Origin: Bacillota bacterium
GTDB lineage: Bacteria > Bacillota > Clostridia > Peptostreptococcales > Anaerovoracaceae
Assembly (NCBI GenBank): GCA_029266295.1
Contig: JAQSXD010000011.1
Span: forward strand, 1-23,210
Length of the DNA: 23,210 nt
Direction of reading: 5' to 3'
Shown: piece by piece, positions 1 to 7,427 of the stretch
Position numbering within the stretch: the first letter of the stretch is position 1
How the letters are laid out: each line of letters starts with the position of its first letter
Position numbers and translations under genes: made by a program
The notes under the pieces: generated by a model
The model's database searches: none
What the model was told of the DNA's origin: nothing
What the model saw: only the letters and a program-made list of their open reading frames with translations

Positions 1-209
1 AGAGCGGCCACCAGGGCTCGCAGCTCTGGATTGCCCTGAACCTCGGTATACCCAAGCCAGCTTTTCATCAGCTTCTCCTGAGCGCCAGGTTCTAAAGCAA
101 GGAGCTGGCCAAGCTCCATGGACTCACAATCTGACTGAGTGAGGAGGTAGGGGGCGGAGAATTCGTACTTCTCAAAGTAAACTTCCAGCTTAAAATCGTT
201 TATTTTCAT
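1..209 (-). CDS. PLP-dependent aminotransferase, class I/II (N-terminal part only)
   Basis: Reading leftward from an ATG at 209, the frame stays open to the window edge, giving about 69 residues and no stop. The translation has the N-terminal arm typical of fold-type I aminotransferases: FKLEVYFEKYEFSAPY, then TQSDCESM, then LGYTEVQGNPELR, matching the usual 'LGYT...GxxxLR' pattern. The PLP lysine lies outside the window. In-frame ATGs also exist at 218 and 221; an AGAAAGGA ribosome site at 221-228 fits 209 or 218 best. The gene is divergent from the MocR-type regulator at 595 and shares its control region. MocR proteins often regulate a divergent neighbour, so co-function with the amidohydrolase and transporter is a reasonable inference. 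The substrate is unknown. Confidence 0.8.
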   Translation of the reverse strand, partial: MKINDFKLEVYFEKYEFSAPYLLTQSDCESMELGQLLALEPGAQEKLMKSWLGYTEVQGNPELRALVAA

Positions 210-268
210 GTTTTTCATCATCCTTTCTGGTTTTTATACACCAAGGTCTTAAAGGATAAGGGAACAAA

Positions 269-290
269 CTGCAGTTGAATCCAATTGCAG
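269..290. promoter_or_regulatory. imperfect palindrome in the divergent aminotransferase/MocR control region
   Basis: A 22-bp imperfect inverted repeat with arms CTGCA-TTG and CAA-TGCAG (18 of 22 positions symmetric). A second AAACTGCA motif follows at 298-305, copying the one at 266-273. It lies upstream of a TATAAA element on the minus strand (233-238) that could serve the aminotransferase. A binding site for the neighbouring MocR-type regulator is an inference. The rest of 230-594 holds no convincing gene. Confidence 0.4.
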
Positions 291-398
291 GTGGACAAAA
301 CTGCAATCGCTTACCTTCTCTGTTATATTCAATATTATCAGCAATCAGGTGTTTTGTACCCAACCAGTCGGAGAAATTAAGCCAACCAGGTACTTGTG

Positions 399-420
399 TA
401 TGGACTGTTTATGGACTATT
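399..420. promoter_or_regulatory. tandem 11-bp direct repeat, candidate MocR operator
   Basis: Two adjacent copies of TATGGACT(G/A)TT at 399-409 and 410-420 match at 10 of 11 bases, so their centres are one helical turn apart. A related TATGGAACTTT follows at about 434-444. Direct repeats on one face of the helix are the usual operator form for MocR/GabR-type dimers. The repeats lie just upstream of a possible promoter for the regulator gene: TTGAAA at 453-458, 17 bp, TATCCT at 476-481. Function is inferred from position and spacing only. Confidence 0.45.
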
Positions 421-452
421 CGCAATACATCTTTATGGAACTTTTAAAGTAC

Positions 453-481
453 TTGAAAAATATTTAAAATATGAATATCCT
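453..481 (+). promoter_or_regulatory. possible sigma-A promoter for the MocR operon
   Basis: TTGAAA (453-458), a 17-bp spacer and TATCCT (476-481), about 110 bp before the ATG at 595. The -10 is weak (4 of 6), as expected for a regulated promoter. It is the best match found in the interval. Confidence 0.3.
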
Positions 482-594
482 TTGCTTAGAGAAACGCTGG
501 TGCCTTCCGTGCTCACATCTGATCGTCTAATCCGTATACTTCATTAAAGCAGCGCTTTCTTGACCGATATCGTCGTTATTAGGAGATCAGGCAT

Positions 595-2079
595 ATGGAA
601 ATACATATCTCTCGTGAGGGGAATACCCCTATCTATCTGCAGATAAAAAACCAAATAAAAGAGAAGATTTTAGAAGGAGAGCTTGTAAACGGGTTCAAGC
701 TTCCGCCGGAGAGAAAGCTGGCGGAGCAGCTTCATGTTCATCGAAATACAGTCATCAAAGCTTACTGCGAATTGGTCAGAGAAAATCTGATTTTTGTCTC
801 AACTGCCCCCAGAGGGTATCTTGTCACCTATGCGATCCCAGGTACTACCGAAAAACGGCAAAATAAAAGAGCGAAACAATTCACTCCCTTCAGCTATATG
901 GTACGGGATGAATATCTGCAAATGGATAAGCTGTTCGGCAAGCTGTACCAAGACAGCTTCACCGGCAACGTAATTCCGCTTGCGGTGGATATCATATCGC
1001 CAAGTGTCTATCCAAAAGAGCAACTGAATGCAATCCTGACCGATCTGATGAATGATAAGCACTGCGATCTTTACGGTTTCTGCGATCCCCAGGGAAGAGA
1101 GGAGCTGCGGGCAAGCATCGTTCGGCTGCTGGCAAAACGGAGCATCAAAGCGACAAAAGGCGAGATCCAGATCGTATCAGAGAGCTATGCCGCCATGGAT
1201 AATTTAATCAAGCTGTTCGTTTCTCCCGGAGATACGATTATCGCCGAAGAGCCGATTCTGGTGGACACATTTCACTTTTTTCGGCTAATGGGGGTGAACC
1301 TGGTCACAGTTCCCATGGACAAGGACGGAATGCGAATCGACTATCTGGAAGGCCTGATTGCCAAATATCATCCCAAATTCATCTACACCATTCCCACCTT
1401 TCATTTTCCTTCTGGAATCACAATGAGTCTAAAACGGCGGTATGAACTGCTGGATCTCTCCTACAAATACAACATCCCTGTCATTGAAGAGGATTGTGAT
1501 TCGATCCTAAGGTATGAAGGTGCGGTGATTCCATGCCTGAAAGCCCTTGATCAGCGAGAGCACGTCATCTATGTTAACTCCTTTGTTGCCACCATCTGCC
1601 CCGGCGTTCGGGTTTCTTATCTTGTCGCTCCTGAGAAGGTCGTGGAAAAAATCAGCAGACTGGTCGGCTTGAATGAGATGTTCATCAACAGCATCGGTCA
1701 ATACCTTGTCACGGAGTTTCTAGACAGAGGTTTTTTCGGGGATCATGTGAGCTACTTATGCCGATGCTTTCAGCAGAAGAGGGACCTGATGTGCAGGGAA
1801 TTGGAGCTGAGAAATGAAAGCCTCAGGATGGAATTTGATATTCCAAAAGGCGGAACTTCAATCTGGTGCAGATTGAATCAGGAGGTGAACCAGCATGAGC
1901 TGCTGAAGCACGCCTATCAGCTCGGAGTAATTTTTACCCCGGGTCATCTCTGCTTCCCTTATGGAAACCAAGGGGAGAATCAACTGAGGCTATGCTACGG
2001 AAATGCGTCTGATGAGGAAATCCGACTGGGCGTAGAATTATTTGCAAGAGCAAAGGAACTATGTAAAAGGGGAGGCTGA
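595..2079 (+). CDS. MocR/GabR-type regulator (GntR winged helix plus aminotransferase-fold domain) lacking the PLP lysine
   Basis: 494 residues, start ATG with AGGAGA upstream. Residues about 1-75 are a GntR-type winged helix (PIYLQIKNQIKEKI, FKLPPERKLAEQLHVHRNTV, then the wing RGYLV). The remainder is a class I aminotransferase fold with IPTFHFPSG, EEDCDS, CPGVRVSYLVAP and QLRLCYGN. In this family the Schiff-base lysine sits in a 'SFSKT' segment; here the segment is SFVAT, so the position is Ala332. The pyridine-ring tyrosine of 'EDDYDS' is Cys301. The fold is conserved but the PLP anchor is gone, so it may sense a different ligand or none. It is the first gene of an operon with the amidohydrolase (5-nt gap) and the MFS transporter. 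Confidence 0.9.
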   Translation: MEIHISREGNTPIYLQIKNQIKEKILEGELVNGFKLPPERKLAEQLHVHRNTVIKAYCELVRENLIFVSTAPRGYLVTYAIPGTTEKRQNKRAKQFTPFSYMVRDEYLQMDKLFGKLYQDSFTGNVIPLAVDIISPSVYPKEQLNAILTDLMNDKHCDLYGFCDPQGREELRASIVRLLAKRSIKATKGEIQIVSESYAAMDNLIKLFVSPGDTIIAEEPILVDTFHFFRLMGVNLVTVPMDKDGMRIDYLEGLIAKYHPKFIYTIPTFHFPSGITMSLKRRYELLDLSYKYNIPVIEEDCDSILRYEGAVIPCLKALDQREHVIYVNSFVATICPGVRVSYLVAPEKVVEKISRLVGLNEMFINSIGQYLVTEFLDRGFFGDHVSYLCRCFQQKRDLMCRELELRNESLRMEFDIPKGGTSIWCRLNQEVNQHELLKHAYQLGVIFTPGHLCFPYGNQGENQLRLCYGNASDEEIRLGVELFARAKELCKRGG

Positions 2080-2083
2080 AAAA

Positions 2084-3271
2084 GTGGTTGTTTTGAGAAA
2101 CTGCAGACTGGTCAAGGAATTGACGGAGGGCTATGAAGGCCTTTATGCAGATGTGCTGCTTACAGAGCAGTATATTTCAGAAATTCAGCCGACGGGCTAT
2201 GCCTTTGTCGGTGAATATGAGGAGCTTGATCTTCAGGGAAAAACCTTGCTGCCGGGATTGTTCGAGCTCCATGCTCATCTCTATGGCTTTATTTATAATC
2301 CCTACGAACTACAAGCGATGAGTGTAGGAAAGATTACCTTCGGCGCATATGCGTTTGCAAAGGCCTACCTGGATGCGGGCTATACGACAGTCAGAGACTG
2401 CGGCAGCTCACATAACTGTGTCGCTGCAATCAGGGACGCGATCAGACAGGGAATCATCGGCGGTCCGAGACTGATTTCCAGCGGTCTGATTATTACCCCC
2501 ACAGAGACCGGCAACGATACGTTCCGCGATTTGTATTATGAAGCAGACGGACCGGAGGAGATTCGGAAAGCCTGCAGGACGGAGCTGCAAAAGGGGAATG
2601 ACTTCATCAAGCTCATGGTCAGCGGAGCGTTTATGAACGAAGGAGCAGATCCGGGAATACAGATCACTGAATTGGATGAAGTCAAGGCGGCGGTGGATGC
2701 GGCAAAGAGGAAGGGAACCTACGTGGCGGCGCACTGTCATGGTACGGAAGCTATAAAGACAGCTATCAAGGCCGGAGTGCGAACCATTGAGCATGGCACC
2801 TACCTTGATGATGAAGTGATTGACATGCTGAAAGACAGAAAGGACTGCTTCTTGATTCCCACCGGGGCCATCGGGCTATATTGCCTGGATGAAAGCAATC
2901 AGGATGTACCTGCAGAGCTATTGGAGGCATCGAAAAAATGTGCTGCCATTGAGATTGCCAATATCAACAAGGCTTACGAGGCAGGACTTCGGCTGGGATT
3001 TGGATCGGATATCGACCTGCAGGCATTTCTAAAGGTTCCGGGGTATGAGTTTATTGCAAGAAAGGAATATTACACCTTCCGAGATATTGATATCTTGCTT
3101 CAAGCCACAAAGTACAGTGCAGAAATTGCCGGGGCTTCGGATACCCTTGGAACCATCAAAGCGGGAAAATTGGCGGATCTCGTTGTAGTTGCCGGAAATC
3201 CTGACGAAGACATTTATGTGATGACTAAACCAATGATTCATATTTTTACCAATGGAAAGCAATATAAATAG
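2084..3271 (+). CDS. amidohydrolase-superfamily metal hydrolase (imidazolonepropionase/prolidase-like)
   Basis: Start chosen at GTG 2084 because AAGGGGAGG ends 8 nt upstream; a longer TTG frame from 2042 would overlap the regulator. This gives 395 residues, normal for the family. The TIM-barrel metal ligands are visible: HAH at residues 63-65, the likely carboxylated lysine Lys176 in FIKLMVSG, histidines in VAAHCHG (217/219) and IEHGTYLD, and the catalytic Asp309 in GFGSDID. The C-terminus has the family's usual GTIKAGKLADLVVVAGNPDED. Relatives cleave Xaa-Pro or Xaa-Arg dipeptides, N-acyl amino acids or imidazolones; the substrate here cannot be set. With an aminotransferase and a transporter beside it, uptake and breakdown of an amino-acid derivative is a fair inference. 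Confidence 0.85.
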   Translation: MVVLRNCRLVKELTEGYEGLYADVLLTEQYISEIQPTGYAFVGEYEELDLQGKTLLPGLFELHAHLYGFIYNPYELQAMSVGKITFGAYAFAKAYLDAGYTTVRDCGSSHNCVAAIRDAIRQGIIGGPRLISSGLIITPTETGNDTFRDLYYEADGPEEIRKACRTELQKGNDFIKLMVSGAFMNEGADPGIQITELDEVKAAVDAAKRKGTYVAAHCHGTEAIKTAIKAGVRTIEHGTYLDDEVIDMLKDRKDCFLIPTGAIGLYCLDESNQDVPAELLEASKKCAAIEIANINKAYEAGLRLGFGSDIDLQAFLKVPGYEFIARKEYYTFRDIDILLQATKYSAEIAGASDTLGTIKAGKLADLVVVAGNPDEDIYVMTKPMIHIFTNGKQYK

Positions 3272-3314
3272 ATTATGTTGCCGCTATTTAGAAATAGATG
3301 AAAGGACGTGCTGC

Positions 3315-4616
3315 ATGGAAGAAATAAAAAAAGCCGGTCTCGGAAAGAAATACCTTATGGTATTGGTACTGACTTTTTCTTGTATTACTTACCTGACACC
3401 GTATATGTGCTATGATTTTTATAATCAGTTTTTAGAGGCATATCATCTGACTAACGGACAAATGGGCACCTTGATGACGTTCTTCGGGCTGACTGCCATG
3501 CCCGGATATCTGTTCGGGGGGTGGCTTGCCGACCGGTTCAACCCAAAGAGGATGGTGGTGTGGTCTTGTTTTCTTACCGCGCTGGTAAGCGTAGCAGTTG
3601 CATTTACTTCGAACTTTACAGTACTTATCATTCTTTACTTTTGCTACGGAATCACGGGTATCACAATGAACTGGGGAGCCTATCTGAAACTTGTAAGAAT
3701 GCTTGGTGAGGAGGATGAGCAGGGCAGGCTTTTTGCATCATCTGATATTGCGTACTCTCTGTTTACGTTGTTTTTAACCTACGGGGTTCTGACCATGACC
3801 ATGACCGTTTTAGAAAACACCGCTTTTGGATTTAAAGGAGCGCTGTTTATCTATGCCGCCCTCACCATACTGATCGGAATTGGTATTAATGTTCTGATTC
3901 CCAATAAATCAAAGGAAGAGCTGGCTGGTATAGACACATCGGAAGATCGGATCAATTTCAAGCTGCTTGGTAAGGTCCTGCTGATGCCCTTTACCTGGTA
4001 TCTTGGCTTGTTTACACTGGGATACTTTATCTTCAGATCCACTATTACTTATATCAATCCTTATTTGACTGACTCCTTTGGCGTATCGGTGGGATTTGCC
4101 ACGGCTTTCGCCTCCACAATCCGTTTGGGAATGCTGATGATCATGTCTCCTGCCGGTGGGTATATCAGAGATAAGATTTTGGGAGGCAGAGCCACCCCCA
4201 TTGTGATGGTCGGAGCTCCTGGGGCTATGGTGTTTGCCATTGTTCTGGCGCTGATTCCGCAGACAGTTAACCTAAGCTATTTGGTAATGGTGGTAGCGGC
4301 TTTGATTATGATGTTTGTCTGCTTCACCTCCACCTGCCTTTACACCCCTGTGACGGAAGGCAAGATTTCCATTGCGATGACGGGAACGGTGATGGGTGTT
4401 GCATCGGCAATCGGATATTCCTCCGACATCTGGCTGTATACGCTTTGCGGAAGCTGGTTGGATCAAATGGGTAACGAAGGGTACAGAAACATCTGGTTAT
4501 TTACCGCATGCGCCGGGCTGATGATGATCACTATGGCATTGCTGCTGAACAGGCATTATAAGAGGGTCAGAGCAAGCAAATCAATCTCGCAGGATACCTG
4601 CAATAAATCAAACTAG
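3315..4616 (+). CDS. MFS transporter
   Basis: Start chosen at ATG 3315, 8 nt after AAAGGA; an upstream in-frame ATG at 3252 has no good ribosome site and would overlap the amidohydrolase. 433 residues with about 12 hydrophobic spans. The first span is YLMVLVLTFSCITYLTPYM, and the MFS loop 2-3 signature is GGWLADRFNPKR. It is the third gene of the MocR-amidohydrolase operon, starting 43 nt after the previous stop. It probably imports (or exports) the compound handled by the amidohydrolase. The substrate is unknown. Confidence 0.85.
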   Translation: MEEIKKAGLGKKYLMVLVLTFSCITYLTPYMCYDFYNQFLEAYHLTNGQMGTLMTFFGLTAMPGYLFGGWLADRFNPKRMVVWSCFLTALVSVAVAFTSNFTVLIILYFCYGITGITMNWGAYLKLVRMLGEEDEQGRLFASSDIAYSLFTLFLTYGVLTMTMTVLENTAFGFKGALFIYAALTILIGIGINVLIPNKSKEELAGIDTSEDRINFKLLGKVLLMPFTWYLGLFTLGYFIFRSTITYINPYLTDSFGVSVGFATAFASTIRLGMLMIMSPAGGYIRDKILGGRATPIVMVGAPGAMVFAIVLALIPQTVNLSYLVMVVAALIMMFVCFTSTCLYTPVTEGKISIAMTGTVMGVASAIGYSSDIWLYTLCGSWLDQMGNEGYRNIWLFTACAGLMMITMALLLNRHYKRVRASKSISQDTCNKSN

Positions 4617-4690
4617 GTCAGCTTAAAAGAAACGGGCAGCAACTGTAAACTCATAATAAATGGAATGAAGTGTAAATAAATGGAATACAG

Positions 4691-4719
4691 TTGACAGCCA
4701 AATCGGAATAAAATATAAT
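4691..4719 (+). promoter_or_regulatory. consensus sigma-A promoter of the ABC-F leader
   Basis: TTGACA (4691-4696), exactly 17 bp, TATAAT (4714-4719): a perfect match. The predicted start near 4726 leaves about 385 nt of untranslated leader before the ABC-F start codon. A perfect promoter before a long leader with a terminator suggests control after initiation. Confidence 0.85.
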
Positions 4720-4758
4720 AAAAAGCGTATCAAAATAAAAAAGATTTGAGGTGGAAAG

Positions 4759-4770
4759 ATGCGTAAATAA
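4759..4770 (+). CDS. three-codon leader ORF (Met-Arg-Lys-stop)
   Basis: ATG CGT AAA TAA, preceded by GAGGTGG (4748-4754) at suitable spacing, about 33 nt from the predicted transcript start. Very short leader ORFs in front of antibiotic-resistance ABC-F genes are known from Gram-positives (vmlR and lmo0919 type), where drug-stalled ribosomes change leader folding. The stop codon is followed immediately by the first arm of the P1 stem, exactly where a stalled ribosome would cover it. Translation is inferred, not shown. Confidence 0.6.
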   Translation: MRK

Positions 4771-4896
4771 TCTTGCTTAAAATAGAACCGGTACAGATAG
4801 AAGCTGGGAGCTCTTTGAAGGCGAACTGAAAATTCAAGGGAGGTTCCCGAAATAAGCGGTAAACCCGCTCTCTTGATGTACCATAAGCAAGAAAAT
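4771..4896 (+). ncRNA. structured leader RNA with competing pairings (attenuator sensor part)
   Basis: Arm 1, TCTTGCTTA (4771-4779), is perfectly complementary to arm 2, TAAGCAAGA (4884-4892). Inside it GGTACA (4790-4795) pairs with TGTACC (4877-4882). Enclosed are CTCTTTGAA (4811-4819) with TTCAAGGGAG (4833-4842, one bulge) and AGCGG (4855-4859) with CCGCT (4865-4869). Arm 2 extended, GCAAGAAAAT (4887-4896), is also perfectly complementary to ATTTTCTTGC (4993-5002), the 3' side of the downstream terminator. So arm 2 can either close P1, leaving the terminator free, or block the terminator. Confidence 0.65.
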
Positions 4897-4928
4897 TACG
4901 TATTTCTTTCACTCATTGCATATGGAAG

Positions 4929-4950
4929 GATCTGCTTCACGGAGCAGATC
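4929..4950 (+). other. perfect 8-bp hairpin in the ABC-F leader
   Basis: GATCTGCT (4929-4936), a 6-nt loop, AGCAGATC (4943-4950). It lies between the sensor part and the terminator and is compatible with both alternative folds, so it may serve as a spacer or pause element. Confidence 0.5.
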
Positions 4951-4980
4951 GTAATAGGCTTTGCGCCGCTTTCTTTGAGT

Positions 4981-5015
4981 TGCAGGAAATTCATTTTCTT
5001 GCAGCTTATTTTTTT
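4981..5015 (+). terminator. intrinsic terminator inside the ABC-F leader
   Basis: TGCAGGAAA (4981-4989) pairs with TTTCTTGCA (4995-5003) as a 9-bp stem with one G-U and a 5-nt loop. GCTTA and seven T follow (5009-5015). It lies 95 nt before the ABC-F start codon, so it would end transcription early unless its 3' arm is captured by 4887-4896. Confidence 0.7.
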
Positions 5016-5110
5016 CCCGTTTAGGCAGAACCTTGGTCTTAATAAAAGCACTAGATCATAGAAGAAAAAAATGCCTTTCAATGGGAAGCAAACAGGAGGT
5101 GCATTGCATT

Positions 5111-6598
5111 ATGTCATTAATTAATATAAAAAACCTGACCTTTGGTTATGAGGGAACCCATGATCCGGTATTCGAAAATGTCTCGTTTCAGATCGACTCT
5201 GATTGGAAACTGGGGCTCACAGGTAGAAACGGAAGGGGAAAAACCACCCTGCTGAATCTGCTTCTGGGCAAATATGAGTACAGCGGAACGATTCATGCTT
5301 CCGAAGGCTTCGACTATTTTCCTTACGAGGTAGGGGATATCAACGACAATACCTTAACCGTGGTGGATCGAACTGTTCCAGATTACGAATTCTGGAGACT
5401 TCAAAAGGAACTTTCCCTGCTGGATGTAGAGGAAGAAGTGCTTTATCGTCCCTTTTCCACGCTGAGCAACGGCGAAAGGACAAAGGTTTTACTTGCTGCT
5501 TTATTCCTGAAGGAAGCCCGGTTTTTACTCATAGACGAACCGACCAATCATTTGGACATGGAAGCCAGAGAACTGGTGGGCCGTTATCTTAGATCGAAAA
5601 AAGGCTTCATCCTCGTATCCCATGACAGGACTTTCCTGGATCAGTGTGTCGATCATATTCTTTCTATTAACCGGAATAACATTGAAGTACAGAAGGGGAA
5701 CTTTAGCAGCTGGCAGTATAACAAGGAGATTCAGGATCAATTTGAACTGGCAGAGAATGAAAAGCTGAAAAAGGAAATTAAAGGTCTTACAGAAGCCGCC
5801 AGGCGTACCGCTGCCTGGTCTGATCAGGTGGAAAGCACAAAAAATGGCCTGCTTCTATCAGGGATTAAAGCGGATAAGGGATATACCGGACATAAGGCGG
5901 CAAAGATGATGAAGCGGTCTAAAAACCTGGAGCTGCGGCAGGAGAATGCGATAGAAGAAAAATCAAAGCTTCTGAAGAACCTTGAAACAGCAGATCACTT
6001 GTCCATCAAGCCGCTGAGCTATCACAGCAGCCGGCTGGTAGAAGCAGAAAATCTCTCGATCTATTACGGCGGCAGACCGGCGGTGGAACAGGTGAGCTTT
6101 TCTATCGAATCCGGAGACCGCGTTGCTATTGCCGGAAAAAATGGGTCGGGCAAATCGAGTATTATGAAGCTAATTCTGGGAGAAAAACTTGCGTTTACAG
6201 GGAATCTGAGAATCGGCAGCAAGCTGATTATCTCCTATGTCTCCCAAGAGACCTCCCATCTTAGGGGGAATCTGAAGGATTATGCCGCTGCAGAGGGCAT
6301 TGATGAGAGCCTTTTTAAAGCGATCCTGCGAAAACTGGATTTCTCGAGAGTCCAATTTGAAAAAGATTTGAGTGATTTCAGTGAAGGGCAGAAGAAGAAG
6401 GTTCTGATTGCCGCAAGCTTGTGTCAGCAGGCACATCTTTATATCTGGGATGAACCGCTGAACTTTATCGATGTAATCTCAAGAATGCAGATTGAGGAAA
6501 TGCTGCTGAAGTATAAGCCGACGCTGCTATTTGTAGAGCACGACGCTGCTTTTCACGAAAACATTGCAACAAAGAGAGTTAGTTTAGGCAGCGAGTAA
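5111..6598 (+). CDS. Lsa-type ABC-F ribosomal protection protein
   Basis: Start at ATG 5111, after AGGAGGTG (5094-5101). 495 residues, two ABC ATPase domains and no membrane segments. Domain 1: GRNGRGKT (38-45), signature LSNGE (118-122), LLIDEPTNHLD (139-149). Domain 2: GKNGSGKS (342-349), signature FSEGQ, DEPLNFID (from 447). The region between, about 205-305, is the ABC-F linker that reaches the ribosomal tRNA site, with GHKAAKMMKRSKN as in Lsa/CplR-like proteins. Such proteins bind the ribosomal E site and relieve lincosamides, streptogramin A and pleuromutilins. The drug spectrum here is inferred. It is a single-gene transcript with an attenuator leader before it and a terminator after it. 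Confidence 0.9.
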   Translation: MSLINIKNLTFGYEGTHDPVFENVSFQIDSDWKLGLTGRNGRGKTTLLNLLLGKYEYSGTIHASEGFDYFPYEVGDINDNTLTVVDRTVPDYEFWRLQKELSLLDVEEEVLYRPFSTLSNGERTKVLLAALFLKEARFLLIDEPTNHLDMEARELVGRYLRSKKGFILVSHDRTFLDQCVDHILSINRNNIEVQKGNFSSWQYNKEIQDQFELAENEKLKKEIKGLTEAARRTAAWSDQVESTKNGLLLSGIKADKGYTGHKAAKMMKRSKNLELRQENAIEEKSKLLKNLETADHLSIKPLSYHSSRLVEAENLSIYYGGRPAVEQVSFSIESGDRVAIAGKNGSGKSSIMKLILGEKLAFTGNLRIGSKLIISYVSQETSHLRGNLKDYAAAEGIDESLFKAILRKLDFSRVQFEKDLSDFSEGQKKKVLIAASLCQQAHLYIWDEPLNFIDVISRMQIEEMLLKYKPTLLFVEHDAAFHENIATKRVSLGSE

Positions 6599-6649
6599 GT
6601 TGTTGCCGCTGCAGAAGCAGCAGCGCTCGCTGATTTTTCTAAACCACAA

Positions 6650-6696
6650 AGGATGCCTTTCCGCGCGATAGGGGCGGAGAGGCATTCCTGCTTTTT
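6650..6696 (+). terminator. terminator after the ABC-F gene
   Basis: AGGATGCCT (6650-6658) pairs with AGGCATTCCT (6680-6689, one bulge). An inner CCGC/GCGG pairing strengthens it, and GCTTTTT follows. A smaller CAGC/GCTG hairpin followed by ATTTTT lies at 6622-6639. The SIMPL gene converges from the right. Confidence 0.65.
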
Positions 6697-6744
6697 ATCC
6701 TCAGATGGAGAATTGATAAGTAAATTCTGAATTGCAGTCAGGAG

Positions 6745-6813
6745 ATCAATCCGCAAGCACAGTGGCCATCAATCTGCAAATTTAGTGGAAATCAATAGGC
6801 AAACACAGCGGTC
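6745..6813. repeat. three tandem 23-bp units derived from the SIMPL gene 3' end
   Basis: Units at 6745-6767, 6768-6790 and 6791-6813 each begin ATCAAT and contain GCAA and AG(T/C)GG. Unit 3 holds the last codons and stop of the SIMPL gene; units 1 and 2 lie just past its stop. Units 1 and 3 match at about 18 of 23 positions, 1 and 2 at about 16. Confidence 0.65.
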
Positions 6814-7427
6814 AGCGAGGCTTCAACAGAGATATCTCCCGGCAAGACCGGTGTTGTGGCCAGATCTCTTTGATAAGGCTGGGGAGGCGTAATAACACTT
6901 CCGCTTTCTACAATTTTAATAGGGGTGAGGTTAGTGCGGAGCCTGAGACTTCTTGACAATGTCCGTGCTTTGTCGATTGCATCCATCATTGCCATGTTTA
7001 GTGCCTGCTGATAATAGACGGAAGGCTCCGACGCTTCAAAAGAAATCATTTCAATCAGATTCGCGCCTGCGCCCACAGCGGTATCGACAATATTGCCTAC
7101 GCCAGCCAGGTCATCGGTTCGTATTTCCATCAGATTGATCACCTTGAATCCGCGGTCGACTTGCGTTCCATTTTCATAGTCATAGAGCTTATCGATGGTA
7201 TACTGAACGGTGCGGATATTTTCAATCCCGGCTTCCTGCAGCGCATCCAGAACATTTTGCGTAATCTGTGCGTTTTGGGGCTGAATCGCATCAAGATCCA
7301 CTCCATCTGTCTGCACACCCAAGCGGATGACCGCTAAATCTGGCTGAGCGGTAACCCGGCCTTGCCCCGTTAGGGTCATGGTGTTGTAGCTTTCGGGGGA
7401 AGCAATGGAAGTGGTAGCTTCCTGCAT
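6792..7427 (-). CDS. SIMPL-domain (DUF541) protein
   Basis: 211 residues from ATG 7427, chosen because GGAGGTGA lies 6 nt upstream; a longer frame to 7484 lacks support. The opening MTLTGQGRVTAQPDLAVIRLGVQT is cut here to its key part GQGRVTAQPD, the hallmark of the SIMPL/YggE family. Later come the MDAIDKARTLSR helix and the IKIVESGS strand, also typical. Relatives in other bacteria are mostly periplasmic or cell-surface proteins linked to oxidative stress or signalling. This one has no signal peptide, so it is probably cytoplasmic. It converges on the ABC-F gene. Its role is unknown. Confidence 0.8.
   Translation of the reverse strand: MQEATTSIASPESYNTMTLTGQGRVTAQPDLAVIRLGVQTDGVDLDAIQPQNAQITQNVLDALQEAGIENIRTVQYTIDKLYDYENGTQVDRGFKVINLMEIRTDDLAGVGNIVDTAVGAGANLIEMISFEASEPSVYYQQALNMAMMDAIDKARTLSRSLRLRTNLTPIKIVESGSVITPPQPYQRDLATTPVLPGDISVEASLTAVFAY

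Noticed and set aside
275..547. Open frame of 90 codons in the aminotransferase/MocR intergenic region
   Set aside because: No ribosome site, no recognisable motif, composition like non-coding AT-rich DNA, and it overlaps the operator repeats and putative promoter.
4876..5061. 61-codon frame in the ABC-F leader
   Set aside because: Weak ribosome site, starts inside a stem, runs through the terminator T-run; explained by the attenuator RNA. The three-codon uORF is better supported.
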